This document shows, piece by piece, positions 1 through 9,610 of a DNA stretch of 64,000 nt. The translations under genes were made by a program, and so were the position numbers. Position 1 is the first letter of the stretch; the number at the start of each line of letters is the position of its first letter. Where the stretch lies: assembly GCA_024400425.1 (NCBI GenBank), contig JAKSMV010000006.1:60205-124204 (forward strand). The letters run 5' to 3'. The notes under the pieces are model-generated. The model was not told the origin of the DNA and searched no databases. It saw only the letters and a list, made by a program, of their open reading frames with translations. Source of the DNA: Bacteroidales bacterium (GTDB lineage Bacteria; Bacteroidota; Bacteroidia; Bacteroidales; F082).

Positions 1-74
1 ACAAGGCACGTCAAAACGTCATCACCAACGAGTTGATCGACATCGTTGGCGGAGCCGAAGCACTGAACGGATAA
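1..74 (+). CDS. atpG: ATP synthase F1 gamma subunit, C-terminal end (partial)
   Basis: Only the last 23 codons are present, read from base 3 to the TAA at 72-74; the 5' part lies outside the window. The tail reads KARQNVITNELIDIVGGAEA, matching the conserved C-terminal helix of the F1 gamma subunit (ARQ..IT.E..EIVGGA.AL), which turns inside the alpha3-beta3 head of ATP synthase. A strong terminator follows 24 bases later, so this is probably the last gene of an atp operon. The identification rests on this short but characteristic end. Confidence 0.8.
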   Translation, partial: KARQNVITNELIDIVGGAEALNG

Positions 75-97
75 GGCATCGCAAAGCGACAGCTACG

Positions 98-140
98 AAA
101 AAGCGTTGCAAGCCACAAGGTTTGCAACGCTTTTTGTTTT
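98..140 (+). terminator. Rho-independent terminator after atpG
   Basis: A perfect 14-bp stem (98-111 paired with 122-135, AAAAAGCGTTGCAA and its complement) is followed by a T-rich tail. The A-rich 5' side means it can also serve the convergent porin gene. Confidence 0.85.
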
Positions 141-157
141 ATCAAGTCAGACTGATA

Positions 158-1432
158 TCAGAAACGGTAAGTCACCGTAGCATCGATGCGGTTGGCATGA
201 GCACGGTCAAGTTCCATTTCTTCAGCATAAATGGTCTTGAAGCCATGAAGATATTCCACACCAACAAAGAGATATTGCGAGACATACCAGAACAGATTGG
301 TAGCATAATATTGGGAAGTCTTTAAGTCGCTGAACAGGACCATATCCTTCTGCTTATTGACAGCCGTAAAACCATAGAGGAGAGTGCTGCGCAAAGCATC
401 GTTCCAACGAATAGTAGCTGATGCATAACCGGCTTCAACAGGCACACCTTTCAATTGGCGGTATCCTTCAGCATCAGTATCCTTGAGAAGGCCAAAGTTG
501 ATGTTCATGTCATCAAGGTCATTGATATAGGCACTGATACCCGTTCCACCAGTAATCTGAGCCGAAAGACTCAACCATGGTGTAGCATTGATTTTCCCAC
601 TCAGCGAAAGTCCATAGCCTGGCGTATAAAAAGTCTTTGAATCTTCTAGATGGACAATCTCTCCTTTTGCTGAATAATAAGCCATTAGACGCAGCAATCC
701 ACCCAATTGGACATGCCCGATATCACCTTTATACTTGATGTGCATCGCCACATCGGGAGCAGGCTGGAAATCGACACCAATTCCATGTGGTTCAGTGGAG
801 ACAATATTGAACGATGGCTCTTCGGCAGCCACTGCAAAAGTCCACTTGTCACGGAATGGAAGCGTGTAGCCTACCAAGCAGTGAGTACGGCCGACTTCGC
901 CATTGGCGCCTTGCATATCGACCGTCATGGCACCAGCCTCCAAATCCATGAAGAACGAATAAGTACGGCCCACCGAAAAATTGTTCCAAGAGATGTAAGC
1001 CTGGGTAAGGCGCATTTCATTGTTGCCCCATTCCTGAGCCTTGTTGTTGACTTGCAGAAAAGCTATCAACCTATGCCGTCCCAAAAAGCTCTTTGCCTTA
1101 ATGTGAAATTCGGTGTTCGACATGGTGAATCCCAAATGTTTGGAATCGTCGGTCGGGACAGAAATCAAACTAGGCTTAAATGTATAATCATCAATGGCAC
1201 CTGCAAAATCGTAATATCCAGTCATGTGAAACGTGGCACCCACGCCAAACACGAACTTACCCGTGTTGTCGGTGAACATGAAACGCGGATCGCCCAAATC
1301 GGTCTCGGCTTTCTGGAAATAACCAAGTTCAGGATTATAGTCTGAAGCGCTCTCTTTTTTCTCCGTGAGAGATTGGCCTTGCACGAAGCTGAAAGCCAGG
1401 CAAGCGATAACGGATAGGAAAAACTTTTTCAT
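158..1432 (-). CDS. DcaP-like outer-membrane porin
   Basis: A 424-residue protein with a signal peptide (MKKFFLSVIACLAFSFVQGQ) and a C-terminal phenylalanine (TYRF), typical of an outer-membrane beta-barrel. The body alternates aromatic and polar residues and contains segments such as KFVFGVGATFHMTGYYDF and WNNFSVGRTYSFFMD, which resemble the DcaP/trimeric porin group of Bacteroidota. It should form a diffusion channel; the substrate cannot be told from the sequence. It is transcribed alone, convergent with atpG, from a TAnnTTTG box 20 bases upstream of the ATG. Confidence 0.65.
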   Translation of the reverse strand: MKKFFLSVIACLAFSFVQGQSLTEKKESASDYNPELGYFQKAETDLGDPRFMFTDNTGKFVFGVGATFHMTGYYDFAGAIDDYTFKPSLISVPTDDSKHLGFTMSNTEFHIKAKSFLGRHRLIAFLQVNNKAQEWGNNEMRLTQAYISWNNFSVGRTYSFFMDLEAGAMTVDMQGANGEVGRTHCLVGYTLPFRDKWTFAVAAEEPSFNIVSTEPHGIGVDFQPAPDVAMHIKYKGDIGHVQLGGLLRLMAYYSAKGEIVHLEDSKTFYTPGYGLSLSGKINATPWLSLSAQITGGTGISAYINDLDDMNINFGLLKDTDAEGYRQLKGVPVEAGYASATIRWNDALRSTLLYGFTAVNKQKDMVLFSDLKTSQYYATNLFWYVSQYLFVGVEYLHGFKTIYAEEMELDRAHANRIDATVTYRF

Positions 1433-1452
1433 AATTTCAAAGGTTTATTCTG

Positions 1453-1460
1453 CAAAAATA
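1453..1460 (-). promoter_or_regulatory. -7 box of the porin gene
   Basis: TATTTTTG on the minus strand fits the Bacteroidota TAnnTTTG -7 consensus and lies 20 bases upstream of the porin start codon. Confidence 0.55.
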
Positions 1461-1550
1461 GGAAAACAATTTGAATCCAATGTCTGTTTTGATTTTTCAA
1501 AAAAAGCCTATGTCATACCGACAAAGGAAGATATCTATAGACTTTTTTGA

Positions 1551-1611
1551 GTGAAACAAATAACAATAGATTTCTTCCCTACGGTCGAAATGACATTGTT
1601 ATTTGTCTCAC
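1551..1611. repeat. Intergenic inverted repeat element
   Basis: A 12-bp perfect inverted repeat (ACAAATAACAAT at 1556-1567 and its complement at 1595-1606), extended by further pairs, encloses a core containing TTCTTCCCTACGGTCGAAAT. The core is the kind of short non-coding repeat that recurs between genes in many Bacteroidota genomes; no second copy was found in this window. Confidence 0.5.
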
Positions 1612-1647
1612 CTAAATCAAAACAGGCTCTAAGAAATTTTCAGAAAA

Positions 1648-4134
1648 TCACTCTTGGTAATACACACGCTTCACACGCTGCGACACGCGCGTCATGATTT
1701 CGTAAGGAATGGTCATGCAAGCCTTGGCAATGTCATTTATGCTGTGTTCTCCATCAAAAACCACTACCGTATCGCCTTCGTGAGCCTCGATGTCAGTGAG
1801 GTCGAGCATGCACATATCCATACAGATATCACCAATGATAGACACTTGGTTTCCATTGACATAGAACTTTCCATTGCCGTTGCCCAGCAAACGCGAAAGA
1901 CCATCGGCATAGCCAATCGGGACGATACCGATGCGCATATCGCGGTCGGCATGGCCATGACGATTATAGCCAATGCTATCGCCTGCCGGAATGTTCTTTA
2001 TCTGGTTGATGGTCGTCTTCAACGAGACCACCGTCTGCAAGTTGCCTTTGTCGGCATCGCAAGTGGGCACACCATACAAGCCAATGCCAAGCCGCACCAT
2101 GTCGAACTGATATTTCGTGAAGCGCGTGATGCCGGCAGTATTGAGGATGTGGCGCAACACCTTGTGCGGGAAAGCGTCAACAATCATCTGGCTGCCTTCC
2201 TCGAACAATTTGATTTGGCTCATCGTGAACGCGTCTTCGGCGGGATTGTCGGCCGTGGCCAAATGAGAGAACACACTCGTCACATGCAGCATCGGATTGG
2301 CCTGCAAGCGCTTGATGAGTTCGGGGAGCTCGCTCTTGGCGAAGCCCAAACGGTGCATGCCCGTATCAAGCTTGATATGCACATTGAGCGGATGAGCCTC
2401 CGGCAAGGCGAGATTCTCCATAGCCTTCTCGATAAGGTCCAGATTACGGAAACTGAACACTTCAGGTTCAAGATGATACTTGATGATATTGTCATAGCTG
2501 TTCACCTCCGGGCTCATCACCATAATTGGCAAATTGATGCCAGCCTTGCGCAGTTCGACACCTTCGTCAGCAAAGGCAACCGTCAGATAGTCAGCATTAT
2601 GGAATTGCAGGACATTGGAGACTTCCAAATTTCCACTGCCATAGCCGAAAGCCTTCACCATCACCATCAGCTTAGTCTCAGGCTTGATTTTCGAACGATA
2701 ATAGTTCAGGTTGCTCACCAAATGGTTGAAATTGATTTCGAGCACCGTCTCGTGAGCCTTTTCTTGCAGTTCCATGCCGATTTGCTCAAACTCGAAAGCA
2801 CGAGCACCCTTCAGCAAAATCGCCTGATTGTTGAACTTTGAGAAAGGGAACTGAACCAAAAAATCGGCAACTGTCGGGAAGAAATAACTCTCCATCTTGA
2901 ATTGCTTGGCTTGGTTTGAAATGGCGGTTCCAATGCCAATCAGCATATCAACGTTCTTTTTTTCAAGAAGTTGCGAAATCTCTCCATATAAATCATATTC
3001 GTTTCGGCCACTTTGGAGGATATCCGACAAGATGACCGTGTGGCTCTTATGCTGGCGCTGCTGGTTCATGGCATCCAAGGCAATCGCCAAAGAGTTGACA
3101 TCCGAATTGTAATAGTCATTGATAATCGTGCAATTGTTGATGCCAGCCTTTATCTCGAGACGCATAGCCACCGAATTAAGATGCAGAAGCCGCTCAGCAA
3201 TGGTTTCTGGCTGCATCTTCATCAACAAGCCAACAGCATAACAATGCAGCGCATTTTCGATGGAAGCCTCATCGGCAAAAGGAATCGAAAACTTCAACGA
3301 CGAACCTTGATAACGGCAAACCATCTCGGCAGTATTCTCGTTTTTCGTCACCGACTCCACAAACAAATCAGCCTCAGTAAACTTGCGGCTCCAAGTGAAT
3401 AGCTTCACTTTTTGAGCGATGCCCGATTTTAACACAACTTGCTGTATTTCAGGATAATCCATACAACAAACTAGATTCCCAGCTCGGGTAAAGAGATTGA
3501 GTTTCTCCCCTGCCTTCTGAACTCGGCTAATGAAATTCTCATCATGCGCCTGACCGATATTCGTGAAAACGCCTATCGTCGGCTTGATGACTTCTTGCAA
3601 AGCCGTCATTTCATCTGGTTCGGAAATACCCGCCTCAAAGATTGCAAACTGGTTTTGGCCATTCATCTGCCATACCGACAACGGCACACCTACTTGCGAA
3701 TTATAGCTTTTCGGACTGCGGACAATATTGTAATCGGGACTAAGCAATTGCGTAAGCCATTCTTTCACAATGGTTTTTCCGTTACTTCCGGTGATACCCA
3801 CCACGGGAATATCAAACTGCAGACGATGGTAGGCTGCCAAAGTCTGCAACGCTTTCAGAGTATCATCAACGACAAGGAACGTCGCTTCAGGAAATGATTC
3901 ATCAGGAAGATGGTCAACCACGAAGGCACGCACACCTTTTTCATATAAGCTCTTGATGTATTTATGTCCGTCGTTGCGCGAACTGACGAGAGCAAAGAAC
4001 AAAGCCTGGTCGGCAGCAACAAGTTGTCGGCTATCAATCAATAAATCACAGACTTTCTTTTCAACGACATTTCCAGCGAGTTGTCCACCGACAACCTCCA
4101 AAATCTGGCTCAAAGAATAAAATTGATGCTGCAT
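1648..4134 (-). CDS. murF-alr: Bifunctional MurF ligase / alanine racemase
   Basis: An 828-residue fusion. Residues 1-455 are UDP-MurNAc-tripeptide:D-Ala-D-Ala ligase, with the Mur P-loop GITGSNGKT at 113-121. Residues about 463-828 are alanine racemase, with the PLP-binding lysine K494 in VKAFGYGSG, the RLGIGLYG and PIGYADGLSR segments, and a catalytic-type tyrosine in SIGYNRHG. The protein makes D-Ala and adds the D-Ala-D-Ala dipeptide to the peptidoglycan precursor in the cytoplasm. This fusion is a known Bacteroidota arrangement, so it is not an assembly artefact. It lies 31 bases downstream of the conserved gene at 4166-4717 and is probably cotranscribed with it. Confidence 0.95.
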   Translation of the reverse strand: MQHQFYSLSQILEVVGGQLAGNVVEKKVCDLLIDSRQLVAADQALFFALVSSRNDGHKYIKSLYEKGVRAFVVDHLPDESFPEATFLVVDDTLKALQTLAAYHRLQFDIPVVGITGSNGKTIVKEWLTQLLSPDYNIVRSPKSYNSQVGVPLSVWQMNGQNQFAIFEAGISEPDEMTALQEVIKPTIGVFTNIGQAHDENFISRVQKAGEKLNLFTRAGNLVCCMDYPEIQQVVLKSGIAQKVKLFTWSRKFTEADLFVESVTKNENTAEMVCRYQGSSLKFSIPFADEASIENALHCYAVGLLMKMQPETIAERLLHLNSVAMRLEIKAGINNCTIINDYYNSDVNSLAIALDAMNQQRQHKSHTVILSDILQSGRNEYDLYGEISQLLEKKNVDMLIGIGTAISNQAKQFKMESYFFPTVADFLVQFPFSKFNNQAILLKGARAFEFEQIGMELQEKAHETVLEINFNHLVSNLNYYRSKIKPETKLMVMVKAFGYGSGNLEVSNVLQFHNADYLTVAFADEGVELRKAGINLPIMVMSPEVNSYDNIIKYHLEPEVFSFRNLDLIEKAMENLALPEAHPLNVHIKLDTGMHRLGFAKSELPELIKRLQANPMLHVTSVFSHLATADNPAEDAFTMSQIKLFEEGSQMIVDAFPHKVLRHILNTAGITRFTKYQFDMVRLGIGLYGVPTCDADKGNLQTVVSLKTTINQIKNIPAGDSIGYNRHGHADRDMRIGIVPIGYADGLSRLLGNGNGKFYVNGNQVSIIGDICMDMCMLDLTDIEAHEGDTVVVFDGEHSINDIAKACMTIPYEIMTRVSQRVKRVYYQE

Positions 4135-4165
4135 AATAATCAGTATTTAGCAGAGACTGCAGTCC

Positions 4166-4717
4166 CTACGAAATCACATTTTTCCATTTATAACCCAAAC
4201 GATGCAATTCGATGGCAGCTCCGATCTCGAACATCACCTTCACCGAGCGGGCATAGATGTAGAAAGCACGGATGCTTTGAGGCTCAATGTTTTCGTGACG
4301 GATAAAACCGATAGTAGTAGTGGCGCATTGCCTCATGATTTCTTCCAACTGATTGGCCTCGTCGCTTTCCAACTTGATGCCCAAAATATCGTTGACAATA
4401 TGCTCATCCATATCGTCGAAGCCGTGCTTACCCAACAATCTGGCATATGGATATTGGCTGAAGGTAGCCCAATCCTGGTCCCACCATTTGGCGATGGCCA
4501 TGCCCATATAGCCAGCCCATGCCACCGAAACCATCGGATAATCGGTGATGACTTTCATGGCATCAGCCATATAATCAGGAGCCAACTCCGTCCACTTGGC
4601 ATCGATATCGTCAGAGCGCAACAAGTTGCCACTCAACGCCTTGAGCATACCACACACACGAACCAGTTCATCGCGCAAGTTCGATTCAAAGACATTGTAA
4701 TAGACCGAATCATCCAT
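4166..4717 (-). CDS. Conserved hypothetical protein upstream of murF-alr
   Basis: A soluble 183-residue protein without signal peptide or membrane segment. It is largely helical in appearance and rich in aromatic residues (for example WAGYMGMAIAKWWDQDW). I do not recognise a domain with certainty. It starts at an ATG directly below a TAnnTTTG box and is followed after 31 bases by murF-alr, which suggests cotranscription but does not reveal its job. Confidence 0.6.
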   Translation of the reverse strand: MDDSVYYNVFESNLRDELVRVCGMLKALSGNLLRSDDIDAKWTELAPDYMADAMKVITDYPMVSVAWAGYMGMAIAKWWDQDWATFSQYPYARLLGKHGFDDMDEHIVNDILGIKLESDEANQLEEIMRQCATTTIGFIRHENIEPQSIRAFYIYARSVKVMFEIGAAIELHRLGYKWKNVIS

Positions 4718-4727
4718 CGTAAAATAA

Positions 4728-4760
4728 TTTGCTGCAAAAATAAGGTTTTTCGTACTTTTG
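4728..4760 (+). promoter_or_regulatory. pssA promoter (-33/-7)
   Basis: TTTG (4728-4731), 21-base spacer, then TACTTTTG (4753-4760), matching the Bacteroidota housekeeping promoter. The expected start is near 4767, about 16 bases before the pssA ATG. Confidence 0.65.
4735..4742 (-). promoter_or_regulatory. -7 box for the 4717-1648 operon
   Basis: TATTTTTG on the minus strand, 17 bases upstream of the start at 4717. It lies between the -33 and -7 elements of the divergent pssA promoter, so the two promoters overlap face to face. Confidence 0.55.
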
Positions 4761-4782
4761 TGGAATCAAAATCGCAACAAAC

Positions 4783-5499
4783 ATGAACATCAAGCGACAT
4801 ATTCCGAACGCCATCACGTGCTGCAACCTGCTTTCGGGTTGCCTTTCCATTCTATTTCTCACCTGTGGCATGCCCGTCAAGGCTGCCCTTATGATTTTCG
4901 TAGCCGGCATCTTCGACTTCTTCGATGGTTTTGCGGCACGTTTGCTGAACGCCCACTCGCCCATCGGTGCCGATTTGGACTCGCTTTCTGACGTGGTTTC
5001 GTTTGGCGTCGCACCAGGTTTCATCATGTATTGGCTGATGATCAAGGCGATAAGCAAACCCATCGTCCCTGTTGGTTCATTCGAGCTTTTGACTTTCATT
5101 GCCTTTTTGCTGCCCGTTTTTTCGGCCATCCGCTTGGCAAAATTCAATATCGACGACACGCAGAAGACTTCATTCCGCGGCATTCCTGCTCCTGGCATGG
5201 CCATTTTCGTGGCATCGTTGCCTTTGGCTTTGGCACAAGTCGGACGCCTCAGCGACGGCAGCCTTCGACTGGGCTACTGCATCGGCATCGTGCTCGTTTT
5301 CTCCTTTATGATGGTGTGTAACTTGAGGTTCTTCTCCTTCAAGATGAAAAACCTGAAATGGAAAGGCAACGAAGTGCGCTTCATTTTCATCGCACTGGCC
5401 GTCATCAGCTTCGCCATCTTCCGTTTCGTGGCGCTGCCATTCATCATGATAGCCTACATCCTCTTGTCGATTTTCTTCGAGGGGAAGGCCATAGAATAA
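4783..5499 (+). CDS. pssA: CDP-diacylglycerol-serine O-phosphatidyltransferase
   Basis: A 238-residue multi-spanning membrane protein. It has the full CDP-alcohol phosphatidyltransferase signature D48-G-x2-A-R-x8-G-x3-D66-x3-D70 (DGFAARLLNAHSPIGADLD then SLSD). It condenses CDP-diacylglycerol and serine to phosphatidylserine, the precursor of phosphatidylethanolamine. Hydrophobic stretches before and after the motif fit the usual six or so transmembrane helices. It is monocistronic, divergent from the murF operon and convergent with lptB, whose end is only 5 bases away. Confidence 0.88.
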   Translation: MNIKRHIPNAITCCNLLSGCLSILFLTCGMPVKAALMIFVAGIFDFFDGFAARLLNAHSPIGADLDSLSDVVSFGVAPGFIMYWLMIKAISKPIVPVGSFELLTFIAFLLPVFSAIRLAKFNIDDTQKTSFRGIPAPGMAIFVASLPLALAQVGRLSDGSLRLGYCIGIVLVFSFMMVCNLRFFSFKMKNLKWKGNEVRFIFIALAVISFAIFRFVALPFIMIAYILLSIFFEGKAIE

Positions 5500-5504
5500 A
5501 AAAA

Positions 5505-6242
5505 CTACAGTTCTTTCTTGTGAAGCACGAAATTCTGGCCGAGATACACCTCCCTGACATGGGCATCGGCAGCAAGCTGTTCGGGTGCTCCCGACATCAG
5601 GACTGAGCCATCGAAAAGCAAATAGGCGCGGTCGGTAATCGAAAGCGTTTCGTGCACATTGTGGTCGGTGATGAGCACACCGATGTTTTTCTTCTTCAGT
5701 TTGAAGATGATACGCTGTATGTCTTCCACGGCAATCGGGTCAACACCAGCGAAAGGTTCATCAAGGAGAATGAATTTAGGATCGACAGCCAAGGCGCGGG
5801 CAATCTCGGTGCGTCGGCGCTCACCGCCCGAAAGTTGGATGCCTTTGTTCTTGCGCACATGCTGCAAGCCAAACTCGTCGAGCAAGTCTTCAAGTTTCTC
5901 TTGTCGTTGCACCTTGGTCATGCCTTTCTTGAACTGCATGACGGAAGCGATGTTGTCCTCAACGCTCATCTGGCGAAACACCGAAGCCTCTTGTGCCAGA
6001 TAGCCAATGCCCATCTGCGAGCGCTTGTACATAGGCTGGTCCGAAATGTCTTCATCGTCAAGGAAAACCTTTCCGGAAAAAGGTTTGATAAGGCCGACTA
6101 CCATATAGAATGTCGTGGTCTTTCCGGCTCCATTGGGACCTAACAAACCCACGATTTCGCCTTGATTCACATTTATGCTAACGCCTTTTACCACAGTACG
6201 TTGCTTGTATTTCTTTATCAGATCTTCAGTCCAAAGTTTCAT
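5505..6242 (-). CDS. lptB: LPS export ABC transporter ATP-binding protein LptB
   Basis: A 245-residue ABC ATPase with Walker A GPNGAGKT (35-42), signature LSGGE (137-141) and Walker B FILLDEP (about 157-163). The [20 protein letters not shown] stretch after the signature is characteristic of LptB, which powers extraction of lipopolysaccharide from the inner membrane. It lies 34 bases behind kdsD on the same strand, which makes a KDO precursor for LPS, so the pair forms an LPS operon. Confidence 0.92.
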   Translation of the reverse strand: MKLWTEDLIKKYKQRTVVKGVSINVNQGEIVGLLGPNGAGKTTTFYMVVGLIKPFSGKVFLDDEDISDQPMYKRSQMGIGYLAQEASVFRQMSVEDNIASVMQFKKGMTKVQRQEKLEDLLDEFGLQHVRKNKGIQLSGGERRRTEIARALAVDPKFILLDEPFAGVDPIAVEDIQRIIFKLKKKNIGVLITDHNVHETLSITDRAYLLFDGSVLMSGAPEQLAADAHVREVYLGQNFVLHKKEL

Positions 6243-6267
6243 ATTCGCTCAATGTTGAAAAGCAGAA

Positions 6268-7233
6268 TTAAAAAATACCTTCCTTTAATATATCATGCAA
6301 ATGAATTACACCAACATAACGCCCATTGGCAGTGACAGGCAACTGCGTAATGCTGTTATGACGCATCCGGTGCAAGGCATTCACAACGAGATCGTCTTCG
6401 TCGATTGTCTTAGGGTTAGGTGTCATTATCTCGGCCGCCTTCACGCGTTCAATGTCGGGGTGGCGCATCAGCATACGCCGCAAGTCGCCATCAGTGATGA
6501 TGCCCAAAATCTGTTCGCCATCGGTGACTACGGCAGCTCCGAGGCGCTTGCGGGTCATCTCGATAATCACCTGCGTGAGGTTGTCGTTGACACCGACTTC
6601 AGGTTTTTCGTTGCTAGGATACAAATCCTTCACCTTTAAATACAGTTGCTTGCCGAGGGCGCCACCTGGGTGGAACTTGGCAAAATCGTCAGCCGAAAAA
6701 CCACGGCAATACATCAGCGTGAGTGCCAAGGCATCGCCCATGACGAGTTGCGCGGTGGTGCTGCAAGTAGGAGCAAGGCTGTTGGGAATGGCTTCGTCGG
6801 GGACAGTAACATCGAGCACAAAGTCGGCTTGCGAAGCAAGGAACGACTGCCTTTTGCCTACGATGGCCACAATCTTGTTGCCACGCAACTTGATGAGCGG
6901 CACCAGCACTTTCACCTCGGGTGTCTCGCCGCTTTTCGACAAAATGACGACAATATCTTCATCGCGGACGATGCCCAAATCACCATGGATGGCGTCGGCA
7001 GCGTGCATGAAAACCGATGTCGTGCCTGTCGAATTCATCGTGGCAGCAATTTTCTGGGCGATGATAGCACTCTTTCCGATGCCCGAAAAGATGAGATTTC
7101 CTTTGTTTTCAAGTATCATCTCAACAGTTTTCTTGAAATTCTCATCGATAAGAGGCTTTAATCCGATTATTGCATTTGCCTCATTATCAATTATTTGAGA
7201 CACAATATCAAAAATATCATCACTTTTTTTCAT
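6268..7233 (-). CDS. kdsD: Arabinose-5-phosphate isomerase, KpsF/GutQ family
   Basis: A 321-residue protein with an N-terminal SIS sugar-isomerase domain (IFSGIGKSAIIAQKIAATMN, then VILSKSGETPEV) and two C-terminal CBS domains. It converts ribulose 5-phosphate to arabinose 5-phosphate for KDO synthesis. The start at the ATG (7231-7233, MKKSDDIFDIV) is chosen over a longer frame that opens with TTG at 7296, because the ATG gives the usual family length and the extension has no homologous look. It is followed by lptB. Confidence 0.88.
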   Translation of the reverse strand: MKKSDDIFDIVSQIIDNEANAIIGLKPLIDENFKKTVEMILENKGNLIFSGIGKSAIIAQKIAATMNSTGTTSVFMHAADAIHGDLGIVRDEDIVVILSKSGETPEVKVLVPLIKLRGNKIVAIVGKRQSFLASQADFVLDVTVPDEAIPNSLAPTCSTTAQLVMGDALALTLMYCRGFSADDFAKFHPGGALGKQLYLKVKDLYPSNEKPEVGVNDNLTQVIIEMTRKRLGAAVVTDGEQILGIITDGDLRRMLMRHPDIERVKAAEIMTPNPKTIDEDDLVVNALHRMRHNSITQLPVTANGRYVGVIHLHDILKEGIF

Positions 7234-7250
7234 TTTTTTGCAGATTTTTC

Positions 7251-7282
7251 TTGCTCCGTTTGATTTAAATGCCCTAACTTTG
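7251..7282 (+). promoter_or_regulatory. recQ promoter candidate
   Basis: TTGC (7251-7254), 20-base spacer, TAACTTTG (7275-7282) on the plus strand. The start of transcription would be near 7289, giving a leader of about 95 bases to recQ. Confidence 0.5.
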
Positions 7283-7340
7283 TCTTCCGCTGACAATGGG
7301 CAACGGTTGCCCTAACAACGAAAGATTTAAATAGAGATTG

Positions 7341-7372
7341 CAAAAATAACACAAAAGTTTGGATAAAACCAA
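7341..7372 (-). promoter_or_regulatory. kdsD-lptB promoter
   Basis: On the minus strand TTG (7372-7370), 21-base spacer, TATTTTTG (7348-7341). The expected transcript start near 7334 leaves a leader of about 100 bases before the ATG at 7233. Confidence 0.5.
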
Positions 7373-7383
7373 TAGGAGGATAT

Positions 7384-9588
7384 ATGGCTAAAAAAGAAGA
7401 TTTGGCGATTCACAAGTTACTGAAAGAAGTATTCGGTTTTGACCAATTCAAAGGGAACCAAGAGGAGATCATCAAAAGTATCCTTGCCGGAAACAACACT
7501 TTCGTACTCATGCCCACAGGCGGCGGCAAGTCGTTGTGCTACCAGCTTCCCGCCTTGATGTCGGAAGGCACTGCCATTGTAGTTTCGCCGCTGATTGCCC
7601 TCATGAAGAACCAAGTTGACATGATTCGCAATTTCGGCACCGACACAGGCATCGCTCACGTGATGAACTCGTCGCTCTCGAAAGCCGAACTCCTTGAAGT
7701 GAAAGAAGACCTGAAGAGCGGCAAGACCAAACTGCTTTATGTCGCTCCCGAATCGCTCACCAAGGAAGAAACCGTTGACTTCTTGCGTGGACTGAAGATT
7801 TCGTTCGTAGCCATCGACGAAGCCCACTGCATCTCCGAATGGGGCCACGATTTCCGCCCTGAATATCGCCGTCTCCGTCCTATCATCAATGCCATTGGCG
7901 ACAACCTCCCCATCATAACGCTCACCGCCACGGCTACCGTGAAAGTGCAGCAAGACATCATGAAGAACCTTGAAATCACCGATGCCAAGGTGTTCAAGTC
8001 GTCATTCGACCGTCCAAACTTATATTATGAAGTAAGACCCAAGACGAAAGATGTCGTCAAGGACATCATCAAATACATCAAGCAGAATCCCGGAAAATCA
8101 GGTATCGTGTATTGCCTGAGCCGCAAGAAAGTGGAAGAGTTGGCCGAGACACTGGCCATCAACGGAATCCGCGCCTTGCCTTATCATGCCGGACTCGACA
8201 GCCAGACCCGCAAGGACAACCAAGACAAATTCCTCATGGAAGAAGTTGACGTCATCGTAGCCACCATCGCCTTCGGTATGGGTATCGACAAGCCTGACGT
8301 GCGTTTCGTCATCCACCACGACATCCCAAAGAGCCTTGAAGGTTACTATCAAGAGACCGGTCGTGCAGGTCGCGACGGCGGCGAAGGCAACTGCATCGCA
8401 TTCTACGACTACGAAGACATCCACAAACTCGAAAAGTTCAACAAGGGAAAGAACGTGGCCGAACAGGAAATCGCCCGCGAGTTGCTGAACGAAACCGTGA
8501 CTTACGCCGAATCGGCCGTTTGCCGCCACCGCTTGCTGCTCCACTACTTCGGCGAAGAATACAATAAGGAAAACTGCGGCTCATGCGACAACTGCCGTTC
8601 ACCTAAGGAGAAATTCGACGGTAAGGAAGACCTCAAACTCGTCATCGAAGCCATCGAAGACACCAAGCAACTCTTCAAGACCAAGCACATCGCTGAACTG
8701 CTGGCTGGAAAACTGACAGGCGACATCAAAGCCGCAAAGCAAGAAAACAACGAATTCTTCGGTGCTGGCGACGAACACGACGAAAAGTTCTGGACTGCCG
8801 TCATCCGTCAAGCCCTGGTCAACAAACTGCTCGTCAAGGACATCGAAAACTACGGTATCCTGAAGATCACCAAGGAAGGCAAGAACTTTGTCAAGAAGCC
8901 TTACACCATCATGCTCGTCAAAGACCACGACTATGAAAATTCCGACGACGAAGAAGCTGAAGCACTGGCCATGGGCATGAGCAAGGATGGCGGCGCCGAC
9001 AAGACCTTGTTCGGATTGCTCAAGGACCTCCGCAAGACCATCGCCAAACAGAACAACTTGCCTCCTTTCGTCATCTTCCAAGACCCATCGCTGGAAGACA
9101 TGGCCATCCAATATCCTATCACCAAGGAAGAGATGACCCAGATTTCGGGTGTCGGTGCTGGCAAGGCAGAAAAGTTCGGCGCTCCTTTCATCAAGTTGAT
9201 TAAGGAATATGTCGAAGAAAACGAAATCACCAGACCTAACGACATGGTGGTGAAATCGTCTGTCAACAACTCAGCCCTCAAGATTAGCATCATCACCAAT
9301 ATCGACAAAAAGATTCCGCTCGACGACATCGCTTACGGCAAAGGCTTGGAATTCGACGAACTGCTGACGGAAATCGAAAGCATCGTCTCGTCAGGCACGC
9401 ACTTGGACATCAACTATTACATTGAAGACAACGTCGATGTCTATCACCGCGAAGACATCCTCGACTATTTCCGCGAAGCCGAATCGGACGACGTCAAGTT
9501 GGCCCTCGAAGAATTAGGTGAAGACGAATACGAAGAAGAAGAAGTGCGCCTCATGCGCATCAAGTTCCTATCCGACGAAGGCAACTGA
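7384..9588 (+). CDS. recQ: ATP-dependent DNA helicase RecQ
   Basis: A 734-residue superfamily 2 helicase. Walker A is MPTGGGKS (43-50) and the DEAH box is in IDEAHCISEWGHDFRPEYRR (about 144-163), typical of RecQ. A helicase C domain follows (GMGIDKPDVRFVIHHD, then the arginine-finger segment QETGRAGRDG). The RQC zinc ligands are seen in the CRH...CGSCDNC cluster near 380-404, and an HRDC-like domain lies around 530-605. The acidic C-terminal tail (EDEYEEEEVR) is extra. It unwinds DNA 3' to 5' in recombination and repair. An unusually good Shine-Dalgarno (AGGAGG at 7374-7379) supports the ATG; such sites are rare in this phylum. Confidence 0.95.
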   Translation: MAKKEDLAIHKLLKEVFGFDQFKGNQEEIIKSILAGNNTFVLMPTGGGKSLCYQLPALMSEGTAIVVSPLIALMKNQVDMIRNFGTDTGIAHVMNSSLSKAELLEVKEDLKSGKTKLLYVAPESLTKEETVDFLRGLKISFVAIDEAHCISEWGHDFRPEYRRLRPIINAIGDNLPIITLTATATVKVQQDIMKNLEITDAKVFKSSFDRPNLYYEVRPKTKDVVKDIIKYIKQNPGKSGIVYCLSRKKVEELAETLAINGIRALPYHAGLDSQTRKDNQDKFLMEEVDVIVATIAFGMGIDKPDVRFVIHHDIPKSLEGYYQETGRAGRDGGEGNCIAFYDYEDIHKLEKFNKGKNVAEQEIARELLNETVTYAESAVCRHRLLLHYFGEEYNKENCGSCDNCRSPKEKFDGKEDLKLVIEAIEDTKQLFKTKHIAELLAGKLTGDIKAAKQENNEFFGAGDEHDEKFWTAVIRQALVNKLLVKDIENYGILKITKEGKNFVKKPYTIMLVKDHDYENSDDEEAEALAMGMSKDGGADKTLFGLLKDLRKTIAKQNNLPPFVIFQDPSLEDMAIQYPITKEEMTQISGVGAGKAEKFGAPFIKLIKEYVEENEITRPNDMVVKSSVNNSALKISIITNIDKKIPLDDIAYGKGLEFDELLTEIESIVSSGTHLDINYYIEDNVDVYHREDILDYFREAESDDVKLALEELGEDEYEEEEVRLMRIKFLSDEGN

Positions 9589-9610
9589 TATTCAAACAAA
9601 TAGAGCAATC

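Noticed and set aside
1654..2841. Long open frame of 395 codons on the plus strand opposite murF-alr
   Set aside because: It is the antisense of a well-supported gene, has His/Arg-rich composition and no family resemblance; long frames opposite real genes are common at this GC content.
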